NCBI GenBank assembly: GCA_032353305.1
Contig: JAUCNG010022230.1
Coordinates: 9,705-24,992 of the forward strand
Direction: 5' to 3'
Source: Cephalothrix spiralis
Taxonomy: Eukaryota; Nemertea; Palaeonemertea; Archinemertea; Cephalotrichidae
DNA length: 15,288 nt
The position numbers and the translations under genes are program-made. The notes under the pieces are model-generated. The model was not told the DNA's origin. It ran no database searches and was given only the letters and a program-made list of their open reading frames with translations. Below are positions 8,008-15,288 of the stretch, one piece after another. The stretch's first letter is position 1; each line of letters opens with the position of its first letter.

Positions 8008-8202
8008 GTGTCCCTGCTAAACGCAATGAATTTAAATATGACTGCTGTCCAGAGCCATACTTTGATATCGAATTTACAATACACATTCGACGAAGAACTC
8101 TCTATTATGGATTTAACTTGATTATACCATGTGTTTTGATATCTTCAATGGCACTTTTGACCTTCACTTTACCGCCAGATGCGGGAGAGAAGATCTCGCT
8201 AG
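8008..8202 (+). CDS. nAChR alpha7-like subunit, alternative exon C2 (loop C, M1, start of M2)
   Basis: Second version of exon C: acceptor GTTTTAG|G, donor CTAG|GTAGGT, exactly 195 bp with the same phases as C1. It begins [17 protein letters not shown], again with the alpha-type vicinal cysteines of loop C and the Tyr on each side. [16 protein letters not shown] leads into a canonical M1 ([12 protein letters not shown]), followed by [10 protein letters not shown] at the cytoplasmic end of M2. Its sequence is close to the alpha7 consensus, unlike C1. It joins exon D through G|GT, restoring Gly 4' of M2. An open frame from 7980 to 8234 is this exon plus flanking intron. An opposite-strand frame over the C1 region (7838-8086) is a shadow. 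Confidence 0.94.
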
Positions 8203-8726
8203 GTAGGTACAGGTGTGCATTTAGACTAGAATGATCTCATCTTCTTTAGTTTGTTGTTCGGGCGTGTTTTGTGATGTATACTGTACTAACAAGCCTACTA
8301 AGTTAAGATTAAACAACAAAATTGATATGTGCATAAAATATATCAAACATGCACACGATATCACGCTTGTTTCGCATGTGCACTAAAAAGTTGACTAACT
8401 AAATTAAACTAAAACTAAAAAACAAAACCATACAGGGATGCCTGACACTTATAGGTTTTAATATAGATCTTCACCTGCTTCTAGACTTGACTTACTTTCA
8501 GTTTTATTTCCTCCCTTTTGAACTTCTCAGTCATGGTTATGGATCTCTTTAGCTCTAGTTAGAAGCGGCTTCCTTAACAACCCTTTAGTTTGATTTTTGA
8601 TAGGAATATCTCCTTTCTTCTATTTTTTCTACCATTTTTGTTTCGTTTTTTTTCAACAGGACTACAAGAACAAGAAGGCTTTATTTTTTGAAATTCTATT
8701 AAACCGCTAATCTTCTACTGTTGATT

Positions 8727-8798
8727 ATTTTCTAGAGTGTGCCACCAGAAACTGTGTATTCCGTTTTTATAATTTTCTAGAAGAGTGCCACCAGAAAC
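8727..8798 (+). repeat. Direct repeat, two copies of ATTTTCTAG...TGCCACCAGAAAC
   Basis: Copies at 8727-8752 and 8772-8798 share ATTTTCTAG, GAGTG and GCCACCAGAAAC, offset by about 45 bases. Local duplication, function unknown. Confidence 0.65.
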
Positions 8799-9906
8799 AC
8801 AAGATTTTCAGCAGATTGGATTACTGTTTTTCTTTTTATTCATTTGCCTTTATATAGCAGGATTTAAATTTATTGTTATTTTGTTACCAATATTATTATT
8901 TTTATAGCTATGAAAGTAAATCCGCAGAGGTACTTTCTCTTTAGCTATGGAATGAATTTTATCGCGCCATAAATTTGTAAAACCGCAAAAAAACGTATAA
9001 TAGCTATGTACCATAGATGATCATGAATCAAGAAAATAATTTTCTTAAATGAAAGATCGATAATGAAGATAAATTAAAGTTACTCCACAATCATAGTCTT
9101 TTTAATATGAATAATTATGACATGAATACCTGGTTTCTACCAGTTTTTAATCCTTTTAAAATGGTTCTTCATGATCTCTATTCTGTATGGAGCATGAGTC
9201 GTTAAACTATGCAAAGAGGCGACCTTTTGGGTCCAAATTTCAGTTATATATAATTGAATAATTATTGAAATCCGTAGGTTTAAAATTATACCTTTGTAGG
9301 CCAAATTATAAACCTCATCTTGCACAGTGTTTATTAAGTGCGAACCTGATATATATTCAGAGGTTTTTAGGTCCTTATTTCAAAGGTATAATAATTTATT
9401 TTTACTCGATTTGAAATATTTTTGCTTATTTTGAATAAAATTGGATAATGATTATAAAAGCATGCATGCTCTCAAGAATATGATACTTATGCAGCTCTTC
9501 GGAAAAGCTCTTTTAATATCATATATTATAATTCTTTTGAAGCTTATTACAAAAAATTCTTCTTGATATTCCTATCAAAAATATTTGCTTAATCTTTCTT
9601 TAACAATTTTAATCCCCATGCTTGAAATATTAATAGTTAAGATATATATTGATATATCTAACCTATCTTTGGGTTGCTTTAACTGCTTTATTTTAAATGC
9701 ATCCGAATGATTAGCAGCCTTGCCAATGCTATTTCTTCACTCGGCATGATACTGTTTGCATGTTTAATTTATTCATATTCATCATTAGAAAGAGGAAATG
9801 CAAATGCATTGGTAATTCACCTCTTGGTTTCGTGTTTTTAAAAAGCATGTTTCATTCTTATTTTATCTTGATCCTGGAATTTTTCCTGGAATTCATGTAT
9901 TCAGTT

Positions 9907-9932
9907 GTATTTCCAGTTTAACATGGAAATAC
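9907..9932. repeat. Hairpin GTATTTCCA/TGGAAATAC
   Basis: Perfect 9-base arms at 9907-9915 and 9924-9932 with an 8-base loop, in the intron about 220 bp before exon D. Confidence 0.6.
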
Positions 9933-10152
9933 ATTTGCTATTGCTATGCTATCGCAATTGATTGTGGTGAAACTATATCTTGGCAGTGTCAGCACCGTTG
10001 TCAACAATTAACTGTGTTTCGCAAAACACGATACAATGTATACATATTGTTATGCCGCGTTTTAATAATGTAATAAGTGATTTGAAATAAATTTATTTTT
10101 GATATACCTTCTTTCATGTGTTATATATGTGTTTCGAATTTATATCTTACAG

Positions 10153-10239
10153 GTGTTACTATCCTGTTGTCCCTGACCGTGTTTTTACTGCTGGTTGCAG
10201 AAACAATGCCCCCGACATCCGATGCAGTACCGTTAATAG
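10153..10239 (+). CDS. nAChR alpha7-like subunit, exon D (pore helix M2 and M2-M3 linker)
   Basis: Acceptor ATCTTACAG|G and donor ATAG|GTGAGG enclose 87 bp, the size I recall for CHRNA7 exon 8. After the split Gly codon it reads VTILLSLTVFLLLVAE, the pore-lining helix from position 5' to 20'. It includes the gate leucine at 9', Val at 13' and the extracellular ring Glu at 20'. With the Glu of the GEK motif in exon C this predicts a cation channel. The rest, TMPPTSDAVPLI, is the M2-M3 linker that couples binding to gating. The exon is single-copy and shared by all predicted isoforms. The next exon should encode the start of M3 but was not found in the remaining 5 kb. The open frame 10116-10553 is this exon plus intron. 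Confidence 0.95.
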
Positions 10240-10400
10240 GTGAGGCCATGCCCCATCAAATTCACAGAATCTACTCCGCCATGGGGACACTGAAAATAAT
10301 TTGCTTGCTCCAGCATTTACATATTCAGGGATCGTATTTAATGCGAAAACATAAAACCTGCATTAACTTTATAAAAAAGAATAGGATTTTTTCTACATTA

Positions 10401-10443
10401 TTGCTATCAACAAGAATGGATCAACATCCATTCTTGCTATCAA
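10401..10443. repeat. Perfect 11-bp hairpin flanked by a 10-bp direct repeat
   Basis: CAAGAATGGAT (10411-10421) and ATCCATTCTTG (10426-10436) are perfect inverted copies with loop CAAC. TTGCTATCAA occurs at 10401-10410 and again at 10434-10443. The combination of a hairpin and flanking direct repeat resembles a tiny insertion footprint. Confidence 0.65.
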
Positions 10444-10714
10444 GCAGGTTGGTCTACAGACGGTCACTACTTTCTTCACATGCTATAGTAAATTATAAAG
10501 GAGGTATTGTTCGTACTTTTCAGACCCCTTTTCTTTCTGTTCTGTGCGAATGATACACCAGTGCTATACTGTGCAGGTAGTATTGCCCACTATAGATAAC
10601 TATACAGACAAGTCAATAGTTCGCATTAGGTACGCCACCCTATTGTTAGCATGTCGTTTGGGATCTGCTTTTTTTAATCGGCGCTTGTGCTTGCGTTTTG
10701 TTAAATCTCTGCAT

Positions 10715-10735
10715 ATTGAGCACGGTGTGCTCAAT
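10715..10735. repeat. Perfect 9-bp hairpin ATTGAGCAC/GTGCTCAAT
   Basis: Arms 10715-10723 and 10727-10735 with a 3-base loop. No run of T follows that would suggest a small RNA gene. Confidence 0.6.
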
Positions 10736-11058
10736 TTCCTCTGTGCCCAGCTGTGCCCAATGTTGTTGTTAACCTTAAAAAATCACTCGTGGGACTGCCA
10801 GCTGACAACTATCTTTTATGCTCCTTTCAAAAAGGCCAATCTTTATAGTCTTTGCACAAATGAAATTAACTTGGTGATTTCTTAATTAATTAAAAAATGG
10901 TATATGGCTTCATTTATATTATATCCAATATAATAACCTCTTTAAATATGTTATGGAATTTTTCTTCAAATTTCTTCCATTTTCAACATTGGTCTTTTTC
11001 ATTCAATATATACATACTTATAAATTCGAGTTCCAATATGGGATTCAATTATTCAACC

Positions 11059-11076
11059 GTTAACCTTTAGGTTAAC
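11059..11076. repeat. Tight hairpin GTTAACCT/AGGTTAAC
   Basis: Eight-base perfect arms with a 2-base loop, followed by a further TTAACCT at 11081-11087. Confidence 0.55.
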
Positions 11077-11443
11077 CTCATTAACCTACAACATCATATG
11101 TTTTGCTACAACTGATGAATCTCCCGCCTGGTGTAAGAAGAGGGCGTCATAGATATAACGCCATGAAGTCAGTCATCGTATAATGATATAAAATAAGATA
11201 AACTCCTTAAACCTTTAAATTTTTTAAACCCTCTCCCCATCTTAAATATTCAATTTAATATATTTTGTATCGATAACTATAATATTCAATTTTAATTAAA
11301 ATTGGGTACACCAATTAAACACGAGTAAACATCAATTTCATTACTAGAATATTTTCAATGAAATATTTTAATTCCTTAATTTAATATTTGATTTAAAATC
11401 TATAGATACGATAAGTGTGAATATCAACGATTGAAACTGAAGA

Positions 11444-11503
11444 AAACGAAACTTGTTAAGTCCGTAGAAAACATATTGAACTTATCACGTTTCCTTTCTA
11501 AAG
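11444..11503. repeat. Diverged palindromic repeat, copy 1 (partner 12777-12826)
   Basis: Shares an ordered set of words with 12777-12826: ACGAAAC, TAAGTCC, ACTTATCACG and TTCCT. The second copy is 1.33 kb downstream in the same orientation. The word order is partly palindromic. It may be two copies of one dispersed hairpin repeat. Confidence 0.4.
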
Positions 11504-12776
11504 GCCTCAACTTATTGTATCTCTTAAACAACTAACAATTTTAAGCCACATATCTTAAATAATGAAGCATCTAGTTCAAATATATTGAAAAAAGTTCAAA
11601 GTTAGAAAAAGCTATATGAACTTTTTAAGAGACAGAAATTCATTGATAATTTTTTGGTAAACTTAAGCAATTAATGATTGATGTATACTTGATTTATGAA
11701 ATCACTTAAAACAAGTCGTTGGCAGTGTTTCCCTCCTTTTACCTTCAATATTGTTTAAAAATCTTTTAACTATCTCGCTTCATTGTTGAGCTACCTGGGG
11801 ACACAATGCAATCGAAAATGGTGCCAAATTATATTATTTCGGACATAAAATTTTAAGCGAAACCATGTTTGTTACTCGCTTCTTATTAAGAAAATTCTAT
11901 ATTTTGTCCTTATTGGTCCTATTTTTATATTTGCGAAGTCCATTGCCGAAAATTGCGAGTGACTCGCAAATGAAAACCTATTACTTGAAGATTTATTTCA
12001 TCGAAAAAAAATTGCAGTTTTCATCGATATGATTTTCTTGCTTTTAGTTAAAAAATGAATAAAAATAGTTCGATACTATCTTTACCTGTAACAAAAATCG
12101 TTCAGTAAATTATAGCTCCCAGAATTGGTATCAATTTTGAATTAATCTTCTCATTCTAAACGGTTTGCATGATAACTAGATGCTTAATTCATATATTCTC
12201 TCATTTGTAAATGATAATTTAACTGTTTATTTAATATCCCATATAAAAATAAACATTAAAATCTAAAATGTTAATTAATAAATTTATAAAATAGTTTTAA
12301 AATTTTGTAAATTTTAATATTCGTATATATATCTCAAATCAAACCCGTCATTCATAAATGAGAGAATACGATGTAACATGAAAAAAAAGTAAGTCTGCAT
12401 GTTGCTTCTCTATATAATAATTAAAAACTTTAACTCTTGCCTAATTAGCCACCTGAATGACATTTTGAGCATGTATCTTAACTCGGAATTGGTGAAAAGA
12501 TACACTTCTTTTTTTCAATGGAGTCTTAAGTTTGCAGTGAAAATATATATTGCATATATACTGGATTTTGAATAGAAATACTCCGTTCTTATCATTCCTA
12601 AATTAGATCCTATTTTGTTTTCAAAATTTCCAGCTATTGTTTTAATTCGTCGATAATGACATATTTAGAACTATATTTTGAAATAGTATTAATGATAAAG
12701 TAGATAACTTTCATTTTTAAATTACCGTAATGAAATTAACCTAATTTTTTCAAAATTATTGAAGATTAATTGCAAC

Positions 12777-12826
12777 TTTTAGGAACGAAACGTACTAAGT
12801 CCAATGACTTATCACGCTTCCTAAAA
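12777..12826. repeat. Diverged palindromic repeat, copy 2 (partner 11444-11503)
   Basis: Here the ends are clearly inverted: TTTTAGGA at the left and TCCTAAAA at the right. CTAAGTC and GACTTAT face each other around a short centre, so the 50-bp block can fold on itself. Confidence 0.45.
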
Positions 12827-13749
12827 GCTTTCATTATTAATTCTCTGTCGCCTATGCATATGCATATTCAAGCAATTAATTTCTAATATTGCGATATTGA
12901 AATCGCAAACCTAGATTATTCTGTGCCTGTGCCTTATGTATTTTGTTTCCCGATTATTGATATCACATTTGCCGGTTGTTAATGTGACACGCCATCTTGT
13001 GTTGATAGGGAACACATTGTAATTCTTATATCTGCTGGAAATCGAAAGAATGAAGCACAGGAACAAGTTTGTAATCGAAAAGGTGGACTTTTAGAAAATA
13101 GGATAACTTAACAATGATTTGAAAAATAGTGTTGCTTTATAGATTAGAATTTTGATCTTTCCTATGTAGTTACCTTAGACTCAATTTTGAGATGAAGTCC
13201 TACATTTCTTAGTTATAAATTTTTTAATAGAGCGGACATTTTCTATACTATATTCCGTATATAGTAAGTCAAGTTTGACATTTTTTCGTAAGTGATGTAA
13301 GAATGTACAAACACACATTTTAAGCATGATTTGTTTATAAATTAACCTAAATAAAAATAGAATATATTATTTGATGTTGTAATTATTCTAAATTATAAAA
13401 TAATAATATTTTAATATATATGGTATTCAGTCAGTCATGCATTGTAGTTTTTGAGTGTTATTAAATCATTAAATCGATTAAAGCATGGCAATAAAAGTTA
13501 CTGTTAAGACTTCATTGAAGAAAAGAAATTCTGCAGATTACTAACCAATCTGTTGGATTTTGCTACTAACCCTTCCTTAAACTCCTTAAATCTTTGCTAA
13601 TATTTCACTTTTTTCTAAACTTAGTATTTTAACCATGGCGTAGTGTGAGTTACTAAATATACGCGGCGCTTTCGGTGCCATGCCAGCCAAACTAAACTAC
13701 TAACGAGCACGTTCTTGTACTCAAAAACAACGAGAGTTTTCATGGCGAT

Positions 13750-14110
13750 TGACCAGATAAATGGTGTTTGATGGGGCAGGGGTATTGCTGGCACCACGTG
13801 GTAAAACTCCCCTCCTATATCCTCTCTGTCCTCTCCTTACGTCTGTCCGAAATTCCTCTTCTATGTCTCTGTACAACCCTCTTTCTATACACACAAAACA
13901 CACCAAACGGGAGTTTTCAATCTTGTGTGACACACCGATGGGGTATGAATAATGTAATTGTCCTACACAAAACTCCCCCCTGGAGCTGGATGTTGTAAGT
14001 ATGTTCCAGTTTATCAGTTGGTCAACATCTTTAGTTTGACCTCCTGATAGGTAAGTATGTATATACGTATGTGGCAGTTGAAGCGAGGGCAATTGTTAGT
14101 TCACTTAAGC
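13750..14110. repeat. GC-richer intron block, probable dispersed repeat
   Basis: About 360 bp whose composition stands out from the AT-rich surroundings, with CT-rich runs and three occurrences of AAAACTCCC or its complement (near 13803, 13911 and 13968, the middle one inverted). A minus-strand frame of 123 codons crosses it, but I recognise no domain in the translation. I read it as an old mobile-element fragment. Clear terminal repeats were not found, so the limits are approximate. Confidence 0.35.
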
Positions 14111-15288
14111 AAATCACAGTAAGTGTGCTTACTGTTAGGTATATTAAATTGTTTGAAAGTATAAACACACCCTCACCCTTCACTCAACTGTGACTATAAA
14201 AAATTTTCTTCATCAAAACGGATAGTGGTTTTTTATTCTTTCTATGTTATGAGGTACTTTTATTTTCTAATCAATCGCGCAAGCGCAATAACGGTATTAT
14301 CAAAATTATAATTTTATCATTGAATTAAGTATTTACATTATATTTACGAGTTCAATTTTATAAATTAATAGATTATCAAAAGACACAGATGTTTAATAAT
14401 ACATATGTTAAAGAGTTTTTATTAACTTAATCACTGTATATATTTATATCAATTATATTTCATATATTACCGATACCTGTATGGTGTTTTCTGAGGCTGA
14501 ATATTTCTCATTCCGCGGGTTTATTACTAGTATATTTAAACATGCCTCGTTCAATACAATAACATTCTGCATTGAACGTCAGTATATCCAGGACCGACGA
14601 TCCTGCGCCATTTTTTTCGTTGGATGGCTGACGAGACATAATGGAAATCGCTATTTAAAGGATCTTTTGAAATTGCGATGAATAAGCGGTCACGGTAATA
14701 CGATAGATTTTACGAAGTTTAGCGGAGAACAATATACGTATTGTTTATCTGACTAGTTTATTACTACTTAAATGCGTCAATATTTTCCCTCCGTTTAAGT
14801 ACGTCGTTCATTTTAAGGATATTGAAGCGTTTTCTCTGTGTTAAATGTAGATATTTTATCCATTTTACTGCGTTGCCTAGCTGCTTTACGAAGACATTTG
14901 CAGTATTTAAGATTACCGTACTAAAAGATGTCTCCACTTGTTCCGAACTTTTCAACTATCAGTTCAAAGAGAGGTAGACTGTCAAGAAACACGATTTCGC
15001 TCAGTTTTTTATAAGATAACTATTTTAAAAATGAAATTTCCCAAAAACTTATTACCATATGCTTATTGTTTATATAGATAATCTAGTTTATTGAAAGCAG
15101 CATTTTGGTTTAGTTTTCTCTGTGAATGAGGTTGCATCCTAAGCGACAATATGTGAAGGCCACCAGTCAAATTTTATAACACTTGTTGCAGCTTGTTTGG
15201 ATCGGGAGCTCTATTTGAAACCTCACTCCTAAAAAAACGAATTCGTAATGTTGCTTTAACTGATTAATCTATGTTACAAAAGTACATT

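Larger units (their letters stand above)
8203..10152 (+). other. 1.95-kb intron between exons C2 and D
   Basis: Donor GTAGGT, acceptor ATCTTACAG. AT-rich and without coding motifs. It contains a short diverged direct repeat (8727-8798) and a 9-bp-arm hairpin (9907-9932). The open frame on the minus strand at 9137-9325 has no recognisable features. Confidence 0.75.
10240..15288 (+). other. Intron after exon D, running off the window (at least 5 kb)
   Basis: Begins with a strong donor, GTGAGG. The next exon should start with a split Gly codon and encode the YF-containing start of M3; I found no such sequence after an AG up to the end of the window. Contents are AT-rich DNA with hairpins (10411-10436, 10715-10735, 11059-11076), a repeated imperfect palindrome (about 11444-11503 and 12777-12826) and a GC-richer block (about 13750-14110). 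Open frames such as 10544-10885, 13721-14092 (minus) and 14481-14681 have no recognised domain. Confidence 0.7.

Noticed and set aside
5457-8202. Two interleaved genes rather than one gene with duplicated exons
   Set aside because: Exons A and D occur only once and the copies are adjacent (B1 B2 C1 C2), as expected from single-exon tandem duplication; a gene duplication would give A B C D A B C D.
10544-10885. 113-codon frame as a separate gene or as the M3 exon
   Set aside because: No M3-like sequence, no suitable split Gly codon at an acceptor, and no recognisable domain.
14481-14681. Frame containing EYF, considered as the missing M3 exon
   Set aside because: The residues around EYF do not resemble M3 of any receptor subunit and the phase at an acceptor does not fit.
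1-15288. tRNA or rRNA genes
   Set aside because: No cloverleaf with conserved box sequences and no rRNA signature was recognised by eye; a covariance-model scan would be the decisive test.

Overview
The window is AT-rich eukaryotic nuclear DNA from an invertebrate animal. On the plus strand it carries the middle of a neuronal-type nicotinic acetylcholine receptor alpha subunit gene of the alpha7-like family. No other gene could be supported. The first exons (signal peptide and start of the ligand-binding domain) lie upstream of base 1. The exons for M3, the cytoplasmic loop and M4 lie beyond base 15288. Phylum is not decidable by eye. The protein fits a protostome alpha7-like subunit, and GGACACCCTGTATA-type sequence is familiar to me from arthropod repeats, but molluscs, annelids and others are not excluded.

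Six exons were placed by homology and by GT/AG sites whose phases fit: A 826-935, B1 5457-5722, B2 5779-6032, C1 7741-7935, C2 8008-8202 and D 10153-10239. From memory, lengths of 110, 195 and 87 bp (A, C, D) match vertebrate CHRNA7 exons 4, 7 and 8, and B corresponds to CHRNA7 exons 5+6 fused.

The main result is that two consecutive exons are each present as a tandem pair, B1/B2 and C1/C2. All four copies are open, have intact splice sites and keep the key receptor motifs. The members of each pair are separated by introns of only 56 and 72 bp. This is the layout of mutually exclusive exons. For B1/B2 the reading phase enforces it: including both or neither shifts the frame into an early stop. 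For C1/C2 both inclusion and skipping stay in frame, so another mechanism must enforce the choice. The 2 x 2 combination would allow four subunits. They would differ in loop B, loop F, loop C, M1 and the first residues of the pore-lining M2 helix. Alternative exons are known in insect nAChR genes (Drosophila Dalpha4 and Dalpha6), so the principle has precedent. The double cluster and the exact segments swapped are what deserve checking here.

The rest is intron. The A-to-B intron (4.5 kb) holds a 927-bp non-autonomous DNA transposon with terminal inverted repeats and a 6-bp target duplication, plus two foldback hairpins. One hairpin lies about 160 bp upstream of B1. The last 5 kb is AT-rich intron with small inverted repeats and one GC-richer block near 13750-14110 that looks like a dispersed repeat.
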